From Clostridiales bacterium (lineage in GTDB: Bacteria; Bacillota; Clostridia; Christensenellales; CAG-138): a stretch of DNA of 18,993 nucleotides. Below, in pieces: positions 13,156 through 18,993 of the stretch; within the stretch, counting starts at the first letter, position 1, and each line of letters opens with the position of its first letter. The translations under genes were made by a program, and so were the position numbers. The notes beneath the pieces are model-generated. The model did not search any database. It saw nothing but the letters and a program-made list of their open reading frames with translations, and was not told the DNA's origin. The stretch spans positions 1 to 18,993 of the forward strand of contig WRCT01000013.1 of assembly GCA_009783775.1 (NCBI GenBank), read 5' to 3'.

Positions 13156-14292
13156 ATGGCGGACGAAATTGCCTTAAAAGAAACATATTATCCCGTCGCC
13201 TTGCGAAAAGAAGAGGTCAGCTTGACGCGGCATACGAAGCTACCTTTGGAAAAGGTCGCCGCGTTGGGGACCGCCTTCGAACCCTTGGCGGCGGTTTTTC
13301 AGCAGGTTGTCGGCAAGGGCGGTGGAAGCGGTTTGTATCGCGTCACCGTTCCGCGGGGCGGGCAGCTCGCAAAGTTCCAGAAAGAACCCGCTTTCTTGGG
13401 AACTGTTTTGGATGGAAACAGGCAGATTGCTGGGCAGGCAAGGCTAAACCAGGTTGCAATCAATCCGGCCATGTTGTTTATGGCCGCGGCGCTGATGAGC
13501 ATTGATAAGAAACTGGACAGCATTTTGGAGACGCAGCAGGAAATCCTTGCGTTTTTGGAGCAGAAGGAAAAGGCCAAGCAACGCGGCAATTATCATTTTC
13601 TGACCGAGATTCTGCAGAACTATAAGCACAACTGGGCAAACGAAACCTATAAGCGCAGCAACCATATCAAGGTTTTAGACATCAAGCAGGACGCGGAGCA
13701 CAGCATTTTATTTTATCGGGAGCAAATCGAAAGAAAGATCAAAAAGCAGGGGTTTCTGCACAGCGACAAGTTTGTCAAGGATAAGTTGGCGAAAGTACAG
13801 GCCGAATTTAAGGAGTATCAAATGGCCTTGTATTTGTATGCGTTTTCATCGTTTTTGGAGACGTTGCTGCTCGAGAACTATGAGGCGGCCTATTTAGATG
13901 GCGTCGGGGACAGGATTGAGGGTTATGCCCTCCAATACCGAGAACTTCACGCAGGGTGCTGCGATCAGATCGAAGGCTACGCCAAATCTTCCGTGCAATC
14001 TCACTTGTTGAGCGGGTTGGCTAACATCAACAAATTCGCGGGAGAGACTGCGGCGAAAATTCCACTGGTGAACAAATCGCAGCTTGATGAAACCTTAACG
14101 GAAACGAGCCATCGGTTGGGGAATTTTCGCGAGAGAAGAACCGAACAAACCATGGAGCGGCTGGCGGATTATCAAATCGGCGCGGCGCACCCCTTTGTCG
14201 AGGACATCAAAACATTAAACCGGCTGCACAATCAACATATTGAATTGCTCTTTGATCAACAAAATTTATACCTTGGCACGGCGGAAGATTAA
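13156..14292 (+). CDS. Uncharacterised cytoplasmic protein, no recognised family
   Basis: A 378-residue soluble protein with no signal peptide or obvious TM. Residues 30-50 form a short helical block (PLEKVAALGTAFEPLAAVF). Residues about 57-90 are beta-rich (SGLYRVTVPRGGQLAKFQ). Residues 103-142 form an amphipathic helix of coiled-coil type (SIDKKLDSILETQQEILAFL), and a long charged helical region follows to about 375. I recall similar hypothetical proteins in Clostridia but no assigned function. It starts 6 nt after the pyrH stop with only a weak ribosome site (GAGA), so it is probably co-transcribed, and a strong hairpin terminator follows. Local G/C is lower (27 of 60 at 13741-13800) than in pyrH (43 of 60 at 12661-12720), suggesting acquisition. 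Confidence 0.8.
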   Translation: MADEIALKETYYPVALRKEEVSLTRHTKLPLEKVAALGTAFEPLAAVFQQVVGKGGGSGLYRVTVPRGGQLAKFQKEPAFLGTVLDGNRQIAGQARLNQVAINPAMLFMAAALMSIDKKLDSILETQQEILAFLEQKEKAKQRGNYHFLTEILQNYKHNWANETYKRSNHIKVLDIKQDAEHSILFYREQIERKIKKQGFLHSDKFVKDKLAKVQAEFKEYQMALYLYAFSSFLETLLLENYEAAYLDGVGDRIEGYALQYRELHAGCCDQIEGYAKSSVQSHLLSGLANINKFAGETAAKIPLVNKSQLDETLTETSHRLGNFRERRTEQTMERLADYQIGAAHPFVEDIKTLNRLHNQHIELLFDQQNLYLGTAED

Positions 14293-14299
14293 ACGATAA

Positions 14300-14372
14300 C
14301 CGCGAAATGCGCGAAAAACACGAAACAACGGCGGGGTTTTGTCCCCGCCATTTGCGTTTTTCGCGTTTTTCG
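14300..14372. terminator. Bidirectional terminator with extended repeat-built stem
   Basis: The core stem is GGCGGGG (14330-14336) with CCCCGCC (14343-14349) and loop TTTTGT. Flanks are 9-nt-periodic and complementary: CGCGAAATG, CGCGAAAAA, CACGAAACA on the left; TTTGCGTTT, TTCGCGTTT, TTCG on the right. They lengthen the hairpin. T-runs exist on both strands, fitting termination of the unknown gene (+) and the lipoprotein gene (-), which converge here. Confidence 0.7.
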
Positions 14373-14383
14373 TAGGTAAGTAT

Positions 14384-15034
14384 TTAATCGGGTGAAGAGG
14401 CTGTTGCGGACGCGATCGGCGTGCCTGAAATGGTTTTGATGGAGGAAAGGATGCTGTCCATCGTCAATTTCATCAGATCCGCCGATTCCTCGTGCATATA
14501 GACGGTGGTGATTTCATATACCGTCGTCTCCGTGCTGAACCAGATATGCCTTACGCGCAGGGCCTCTAATTCCATGGTGCGCGCCATGCCTGTGCCGCCA
14601 CCCACATTTATCACGTCAATGTTTTCCTGCCAGACCGCGCCGTCCTTCTCCGAAAACTGTTTCTGTAGGTGACGAATGCGCTCAGAAATCATAATGTCCG
14701 GGTCTCCCTCATAGGGAAATGGAAGGAAGGTGATCATGGGCGACTCCACGTCATAAGGAAACCAAGTGAAAATCACGCCGCCGCCCTGCTCCGTCTTTTC
14801 CCATAAGGGCATACCAAGCTTAAAGCGCAGATCCAGCTCGGGCAGCTCCACGAAGTCCGCCGGGACAGCAGTCGGCGTGGGCACAGGCGTTGGCGTAGGT
14901 TCCGGCGTCAACGTGGGTGTCGGCGCGAGTGTCGGCGTCGCGGGAATGGATGTCGGCTCCGGCTCCGCCGGCTTTTGCGCACACCCGCCCAACAGCAACA
15001 AGACACAAATGAGGATTGCGATTGTCTTTTTCAC
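14384..15034 (-). CDS. Lipoprotein with Pro/Thr-rich linker
   Basis: A 216-residue predicted lipoprotein. The signal peptide MKKTIAILICVLLLLGGC carries a lipobox with Cys18. Residues about 20-58 are a Pro/Thr/Glu linker of PTPTP type that would hold the domain off the membrane. The remaining 155 or so residues form a small alpha/beta domain (LDLRFKLGMPLWEKTEQGGG, then VYEITTVYMHEESADLMKL) that I do not recognise. GTG 15034 is the start, with AAGGAG 10 nt upstream overlapping the HEPN stop codon, so it is the third cistron of MNT-HEPN-lipoprotein. It ends at the shared terminator. Its link to the HEPN/MNT pair is positional only. Confidence 0.8.
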   Translation of the reverse strand: MKKTIAILICVLLLLGGCAQKPAEPEPTSIPATPTLAPTPTLTPEPTPTPVPTPTAVPADFVELPELDLRFKLGMPLWEKTEQGGGVIFTWFPYDVESPMITFLPFPYEGDPDIMISERIRHLQKQFSEKDGAVWQENIDVINVGGGTGMARTMELEALRVRHIWFSTETTVYEITTVYMHEESADLMKLTMDSILSSIKTISGTPIASATASSPD

Positions 15035-15048
15035 TTTTAGACTTCTCC

Positions 15049-15465
15049 TTATGCTTTTTCTGTCCGTTCTTCCACTTCCCGGCGCGCTGCCAGTAAAGGC
15101 TCAAATTCGGCGATTTGTTTGGCGTAGATCAGGGCGTTTTTCATATCGGACTCTGTTATCTCAATTTCGCCCGGGTAACGGGGCTGAACACCATAGATTG
15201 TAAGGATTCTGCATACTCTTTCGATTTCAAGAAAGCGGGCGTCTGCGGCGATGCATAACTTGCACAGCCGTCCAAGATCGTGAATCTTGGGCGGTTCCTC
15301 GACCCCATGGTGTATTAAAAACCCTTTGAGGTTCTTTTCCGCCGACTGTTGGCAGTGGAAACAAACGATATGCATTGGCGCAGGATGAAATGCTGCGATC
15401 CGTTGGGCGGTGAGCAAGTCAATATCCGCGTATCGGAACCACTCCAAAACAAACTCAGGTTCCAT
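15049..15465 (-). CDS. HEPN-domain protein
   Basis: A 138-residue all-helical protein of the HEPN superfamily (PF05168-like). Typical motifs are the N-terminal WFRYADIDLLTAQRI, CFHCQQSAEKNLKGFLI (35-51), HDLGRL (62-67) and YGVQPRYP (91-98). The R-x4-6-H ribonuclease motif of toxic HEPN proteins such as HepT is not visible, so nuclease activity is doubtful. Its start overlaps the MNT gene end by 11 nt, the normal two-gene arrangement in which the nucleotidyltransferase modifies or neutralises the HEPN partner. Could be a toxin-antitoxin pair, a decayed one, or a nucleotide-transfer complex. Confidence 0.85.
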   Translation of the reverse strand: MEPEFVLEWFRYADIDLLTAQRIAAFHPAPMHIVCFHCQQSAEKNLKGFLIHHGVEEPPKIHDLGRLCKLCIAADARFLEIERVCRILTIYGVQPRYPGEIEITESDMKNALIYAKQIAEFEPLLAARREVEERTEKA

Positions 15466-15778
15466 AAATCTTTACCCCTTTCTGCGCGATGACTCTTTCC
15501 AGCGTCGGGCCGTTCTTGCGGTGGTCAAACACACTGGCGCGGCCCACGAGCAAATCCATCGGCATGGTTTCCTCGTGCCGCATACCATATCGAATTTCCC
15601 CGCCAATCTCAATCACGCTCTCCACCCGATCCGGCACAACGACATAGATGTCCAGATCGCTGTTCTCGGTGGGCGTGCCGTAGGCATAGGAGCCGAACAA
15701 ATAAATCGCCTCCGCCGGAACGGTCTTTAAGACGCTCTCTTTGATAAGTTCCAATTCTTTTTGAATCTTCTCATTCAT
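15455..15778 (-). CDS. Minimal nucleotidyltransferase (MNT) of a HEPN/MNT pair
   Basis: A 107-residue protein of the DNA polymerase beta-like nucleotidyltransferase superfamily. The signature GSYAYGTPTENSDLDIYVVV gives G29-S30 and the metal-binding D41 and D43. A third acid, D75, follows in MPMDLLVG, so the active site looks complete. MNT proteins paired with HEPN partners can AMPylate or otherwise modify the toxin in described systems. The gene is first in its operon. It has a plausible TTGCTA-18-TATAAT promoter directly upstream and a G/A-rich ribosome site, and it overlaps the HEPN gene by 11 nt. Confidence 0.88.
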   Translation of the reverse strand: MNEKIQKELELIKESVLKTVPAEAIYLFGSYAYGTPTENSDLDIYVVVPDRVESVIEIGGEIRYGMRHEETMPMDLLVGRASVFDHRKNGPTLERVIAQKGVKIYGT

Positions 15779-15802
15779 AGTTGTTCCGCCCTTCTCCCTA
15801 TT

Positions 15803-15832
15803 ATTATAGGCGAATTTATATCAAAATAGCAA
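15803..15832 (-). promoter_or_regulatory. Putative promoter of the MNT-HEPN-lipoprotein operon
   Basis: On the reverse strand TTGCTA (15832-15827), an 18-nt spacer and a perfect TATAAT (15808-15803). The MNT start codon follows 24 nt after the -10, behind AGGGAGAAGGGCGG. The -35 lies just after the malQ stop codon, which is consistent with an independent operon downstream of malQ. Confidence 0.65.
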
Positions 15833-15842
15833 GCACGCTCAC

Positions 15843-17312
15843 CTATCTGGCGTACAGTTTTGTCAGCGCGCGCAGGCGTTTGGCCAGGTCGGGTGTGAGG
15901 GCGTCTTTTTCCATGCGCCAGCGCCAGTTGTCGCCGAGTGTGCCGGGCACGTTCATGCGCGAGCCGACGCCCAGGCCCAACACGTCCTGCATTTGCATGA
16001 CGACATGGTCCGCGACGGAGGCCTGCAATGTGCGCAGCAGATGCCAGACGATGTCCTCGCTTTGATAGAGACCGGTGTATTGGATACAGCGCGCGCGTTC
16101 CTCGGCGGGCAGGCCCTCAAACCACTCCGCGATGGTGGGGTTGTCGTGTGTGCCCGCGTAGAGAAAGAGATTTCGGATGTGATTGTGCGGCATATGCTCG
16201 CTGTCGTCCTCGCCGAAGGCGAACTCGAGCACCTTCATGCCCGGGAAACCCACGTCGGCCAGCAGCTTGCGCACCTGGGGCGTGAGGTTGCCCAGGTCCT
16301 CCGCGATCAGCGGCAGCTCGCCTAATGCCTCCTTTGCCTCGTTAAAGAGCGCGAGCCCGGGCCCCTTTTTCCACTCGCCGACCCTGGCGTTTTCGCTGTC
16401 GGCGGGAATGCAGTAATACTCCTCGAACCCGATGAAGTGATCCAGGCGCAGGAAATCCACCTGCTCGCAGGCGGCGCGCAGCCGGTCGATCCACCAGCGG
16501 TAGCCGTCCTGGGCCATGACGTCCCAGCGGTAGAGCGGGTTGCCCCAAAGCTGGCCGTCGTCGGAGAACGCGTCGGGCGGATAACCCGCCAGCGTGCGCT
16601 GCGCCAGCGTCAGGTCCAAATCAAAGAGCTGCGGCTCGGACCAGACGTCCGAACTGTCCGGCGCGACATAGATGGGCATATCGCCCATGATCAAAATGCC
16701 GCGCTCGTTCGCATATTGTTTGACCTCCTGCCACTGCCGCCAGAACAAATATTGCAGGAAGGACTGGAAACGGATCTCGCCCGCCAGTTCGTCTGCCGCG
16801 ATCGCCAGCACGTCCGCGTCGCCGTGCTTGAACGGCTCCGGCCATTCCTGCCAGCCCAGCCCGCCGAAACTGTTTTTGAGCGCCATAAACAGGGCGTAGG
16901 GCTTGAGCCACTTGGACTGGTCGCGGTAAAAGGTGTCAAAGCGGGTCGTGTCCCGCTCCTGATAGCGCTGCCAGGCCTTGCGCAGCACGGGAAAACGCAG
17001 ATGATAAAGCGTCTCGTAATCCACGGCCAGCGGGTCTTGGGCCCAGCCGAGGTCCTCGTAATCGGCGGGGTCAAGCAGGCCGTCGTCCGCCAGCAGATCG
17101 AGATCGATAAAGTAGGGATTGCCCGCGTAAGTCGAGAAGGACTGGTAGGGCGAATCGCCAAAGCCCGTGGGGCCAAGTGGCAGCACCTGCCAGATCGTCT
17201 GACCGGCGGCGGCGAGAAAATCGCAGAACGCGAAAGCCTCCTTGCCGAAGGTGCCGATCCCGTGCTTGCTCGGGAGCGAGGAGATATGCATCAAAATGCC
17301 GCTGCGTCTCAT
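15843..17312 (-). CDS. malQ: 4-alpha-glucanotransferase (amylomaltase, GH77)
   Basis: A 489-residue cytosolic enzyme that transfers alpha-1,4-glucan chains between maltodextrins, releasing glucose. GH77 landmarks: ILMHISSLPSKHGIGTFG at the N-terminus, WQVLPLGPTGFGDSPYQSFS, nucleophile D291 in FLRLDHFIGF, acid/base E338 in LIAEDLG, and the third acid D390 in GTHDNPT. Length is typical (about 490-500). ATG 17312 overlaps the stop of the DUF624 gene as ATGA, indicating coupling, and AAGGA lies 10 nt upstream. With the MsmK-like ATPase two genes upstream it suggests a maltodextrin uptake and utilisation cluster. The catalytic residues are complete. Confidence 0.96.
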   Translation of the reverse strand: MRRSGILMHISSLPSKHGIGTFGKEAFAFCDFLAAAGQTIWQVLPLGPTGFGDSPYQSFSTYAGNPYFIDLDLLADDGLLDPADYEDLGWAQDPLAVDYETLYHLRFPVLRKAWQRYQERDTTRFDTFYRDQSKWLKPYALFMALKNSFGGLGWQEWPEPFKHGDADVLAIAADELAGEIRFQSFLQYLFWRQWQEVKQYANERGILIMGDMPIYVAPDSSDVWSEPQLFDLDLTLAQRTLAGYPPDAFSDDGQLWGNPLYRWDVMAQDGYRWWIDRLRAACEQVDFLRLDHFIGFEEYYCIPADSENARVGEWKKGPGLALFNEAKEALGELPLIAEDLGNLTPQVRKLLADVGFPGMKVLEFAFGEDDSEHMPHNHIRNLFLYAGTHDNPTIAEWFEGLPAEERARCIQYTGLYQSEDIVWHLLRTLQASVADHVVMQMQDVLGLGVGSRMNVPGTLGDNWRWRMEKDALTPDLAKRLRALTKLYAR

Positions 17313-17971
17313 AAACAATCGTTCCTTAAATTACTTTCTTCAAAAAATACGGGATAGAGGATGAGAAGGCTCATCAGGCAGAGGACCGCGATTCCGCCGA
17401 ACACCAGCGGGATCAACGCCCACCAGCCGAGCCACAGGATAAGCGCCAGCACGGCCAGCGGAATAACCAGCAGCAGGGTGCGCCGCCAGTTCAAAAGCGC
17501 CAGCCCCACGGCGGCGGTCAGGCAGGCAAAGCCTCTCTTCTTTCCCTGCGCAAAGAGGGGGAAGAGATAAAAGCAAAGCAGCGTGGCCAGCGCGCCGAGC
17601 CCCAGCGCCCAGGGCAGGAGCGGGTGATTCACGGCCCAAGCCAGCAGGGCCAGGGCGGGGAAGACCAGCAAAAAAAGCCCGGGCAGCGCGCGGACAAAAC
17701 CCTTTTTGAAGGCCTGCCAAAAATCGTCCCACAGAAAGGTGTGGCCGTCGCGCACAAGGTTTTCGCAAACCGCCGTTAAGCCGCAGAGCGCGGCGGGCGC
17801 GGTGAAAACGGGCAGCGAAAACAGCAGGGCCAGCACGCTGAGGTAGACCAGTTTGGCGAAATGATTGGAGAGCACAAACCCAAAACGCTTGAGCCCCCGC
17901 GCGGGCGGGGGCTCTGTTACCCCCGGCCCGGGGAGAAAATGCTTTCCTCTTAATTTATCGAATAGTGCCAT
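17309..17971 (-). CDS. DUF624 (YesL-like) membrane protein
   Basis: A 220-residue polytopic membrane protein. The N-terminal cytoplasmic part carries FGFVLSNHFAKLVYLSVLAL and LFSLPVFTAPAALCGLTAV, the pattern of YesL/DUF624 proteins that often accompany carbohydrate ABC transporters. DGHTFLWDDFWQAFKKGFVR in the middle is equally typical. About five hydrophobic segments follow. ATG 17971 is preferred, with AGGA 6 nt upstream; longer reading would pass through the 54-nt hairpin element. The stop overlaps malQ by 4 nt. Function unknown; it is probably tied to sugar uptake through its neighbours. The Pro-rich stretch at residues 17-28 is coded by a GC-rich hairpin-like run. Confidence 0.85.
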   Translation of the reverse strand: MALFDKLRGKHFLPGPGVTEPPPARGLKRFGFVLSNHFAKLVYLSVLALLFSLPVFTAPAALCGLTAVCENLVRDGHTFLWDDFWQAFKKGFVRALPGLFLLVFPALALLAWAVNHPLLPWALGLGALATLLCFYLFPLFAQGKKRGFACLTAAVGLALLNWRRTLLLVIPLAVLALILWLGWWALIPLVFGGIAVLCLMSLLILYPVFFEESNLRNDCL

Positions 17972-17988
17972 TTCATTCCTAATCCCGC

Positions 17989-18042
17989 GTAGGGGCGGCT
18001 GTTCGCCGCCCGTGAAGGCGGGCGATTGATAATCGCCCCTAC
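17989..18042. repeat. 54-nt hairpin element with GTAGGGGCG inverted ends
   Basis: The element begins GTAGGGGCG (17989-17997) and ends CGCCCCTAC (18034-18042), exact inverted ends. Inside are GGGCGGC-type and GGGCGAT-type sub-hairpins (GGCGGC.GTTC.GCCGCC and GGGCGATTgataATCGCCC). It resembles the 25-nt repeat at 798 and 12413 in starting GTAGGG and folding on GGCGG/CCGCC. Its right end provides the TAG stop codon of the ABC ATPase gene. Confidence 0.7.
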
Positions 18043-18993
18043 TCAGTCGGCCCCAGCAGATTCTTTTCGGTCTCGGGGTCAAAGAGCTGCACGACGTTTT
18101 CACCGAACTTGAAGGGGATCTTCGTGCCGTGCGCGATGCCGCTGCGGTACTCGGGCGGCAGGGCGTTGGTGGACAGGCGCAGGATCGCCCGCTGCTCTAA
18201 GAACTGATAGGTCTTGCCCTGCGCGGCCAGGCCCTCGTAGTCGTCGTGCGGCAGGGCCTCCTGCTTGCCGTCGAACTTCACGTGCACATAAAGCTCCGAA
18301 CCCATCATCTCGGTCAGGTCCACTTCCGCGAAGACCACGCCCTCGTCGCCCGGGTCGGCCAGCATGGTATGCTCGGGCCGCACGCCCACGATAACGGGCA
18401 TATTCTCGACGTCCTTGGGCAGCTGGGCGGCCTTGGCGTCGGCCAGCTGAATGTCCGCGCCGCCGAAACTCATGACGGCCTTGCCGTCTTTCGCGGTGAG
18501 CGTCGCCTTCCAGAAGTTCATCTGCGGCGCGCCGATAAAGCCCGCGACAAAGAGGTTGTCGGGGTGATCGAAAAGTTCCTGCGGCGTGCCGATTTGCAGG
18601 ATAAAGCCGTCCTTCATGATGACGATACGATCGCCTAATGTCATGGCCTCGGTCTGGTCATGCGTGACGTAGACAAAGGTCGTATTGATACGCTGGCGCA
18701 GGCCGATGATCTCCGCGCGCATTTGGTTGCGCAGTTTGGCGTCCAGGTTGGACAGCGGTTCATCCATTAAGAACACCTGTGGCTCGCGCACGATGGCGCG
18801 GCCGATGGCGACGCGCTGGCGCTGGCCGCCGGAGAGGGCCTTGGGTTTGCGTTGCAAAAGTTCGGTAATGCCCAAAATCTCCGCCGCCTCGGTGACCTTC
18901 GCGTGGATTTCCTTCTTGGGCATACGGCGCAGCTGCAGGGAGAAGGCGATGTTTTCATAGACCGTCATGTGGGGATAGAGCGCGTAGTTTTGA
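18039..18993 (-). CDS. MsmK/UgpC-type carbohydrate ABC transporter ATPase (5' end beyond window)
   Basis: 317 residues are visible; the frame stays open to the window edge, so the Walker A region (about 55 residues) is outside. The visible part starts in the Q-loop region (QNYALYPHMTVYENIAFSL). It continues with signature LSGGQRQRVAIGRAI, Walker B VFLMDEPLSNLDAKLR and switch VYVTHDQTEAMTLGDRI. It ends in a C-terminal TOBE/OB regulatory domain (VGVRPEHTMLAD) characteristic of MsmK, MalK and UgpC. These ATPases energise uptake of oligosaccharides and can serve several transporters. The gene is upstream of the DUF624 and malQ genes. No permease or binding protein is in view, so the substrate (maltodextrin?) is inferred. 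Confidence 0.93.
   Translation of the reverse strand, partial: QNYALYPHMTVYENIAFSLQLRRMPKKEIHAKVTEAAEILGITELLQRKPKALSGGQRQRVAIGRAIVREPQVFLMDEPLSNLDAKLRNQMRAEIIGLRQRINTTFVYVTHDQTEAMTLGDRIVIMKDGFILQIGTPQELFDHPDNLFVAGFIGAPQMNFWKATLTAKDGKAVMSFGGADIQLADAKAAQLPKDVENMPVIVGVRPEHTMLADPGDEGVVFAEVDLTEMMGSELYVHVKFDGKQEALPHDDYEGLAAQGKTYQFLEQRAILRLSTNALPPEYRSGIAHGTKIPFKFGENVVQLFDPETEKNLLGPTE

Overview
The window reads as a chromosomal segment of a GC-rich, anaerobic, Gram-positive member of the Bacillota, most likely an uncultured Clostridia lineage (Oscillospirales or Christensenellales type). The evidence is indirect. Shine-Dalgarno sites of the GGAGG/AGGTGAT type are strong, there are two secreted proteins ending in type I dockerins, and there is a SipW-class (Ser/His) signal peptidase with small secreted partners. 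A YesL/DUF624 protein, an MsmK-type sugar ABC ATPase and the linkage rpsB-tsf-pyrH also fit. No plasmid or phage hallmark, rRNA, tRNA or CRISPR array was seen.

Layout, left to right. (1) 132-3615 (+): an HD-domain phosphohydrolase that looks leaderless, then a 901-residue secreted beta-helix/LRR protein with a dockerin. (2) 3616-3998: a gene-free stretch of repeats and hairpins. (3) 3999-4934 (-): class II fructose-bisphosphate aldolase with a clear promoter. (4) 5105-6755 (+): an AT-rich ribbon-helix-helix protein, an XRE regulator, and a secreted CAP-domain protein with a second dockerin. (5) 10705-6763 (-): a probable surface-assembly operon. It encodes two paralogous small secreted proteins, a third larger secreted protein, a SipW-type peptidase carried on a large polytopic membrane domain, and a DUF5305 membrane protein. 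(6) 10774-13149 (+): promoter, structured leader, rpsB, tsf, terminator, repeats, pyrH. (7) 13156-14292 (+): an unrecognised, lower-GC gene directly behind pyrH, where frr often sits. (8) 15778-14384 (-): MNT nucleotidyltransferase, HEPN protein and a lipoprotein. (9) 18993-15843 (-): an MsmK/UgpC-like ATPase cut by the window end, a DUF624 membrane protein and 4-alpha-glucanotransferase, pointing to alpha-glucan/maltodextrin uptake and use.

How the parts may work together. The SipW-type peptidase, DUF5305 protein and three small exported proteins look like one export/assembly unit for a cell-surface fibre or matrix, by analogy with SipW-TasA. The two dockerin proteins could dock onto a cohesin-bearing scaffold encoded elsewhere. 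MalQ plus the ABC ATPase belongs to maltodextrin metabolism, and aldolase is central glycolysis. The HEPN/MNT pair resembles a toxin-antitoxin or nucleotide-transfer module.

The most unusual feature is between the genes. Short tandem arrays with a strict 7-nt period but different consensus words occur at five places. Two of them adjoin an exact 25-nt GC-rich hairpin repeat, and other hairpin and CATTGCG-type repeats fill most of the remaining gaps. The heptamer arrays abut or overlap a promoter, a stop codon, a terminator and a gene start. All functions are inferred from sequence reading alone; no search, alignment or structure prediction was run.
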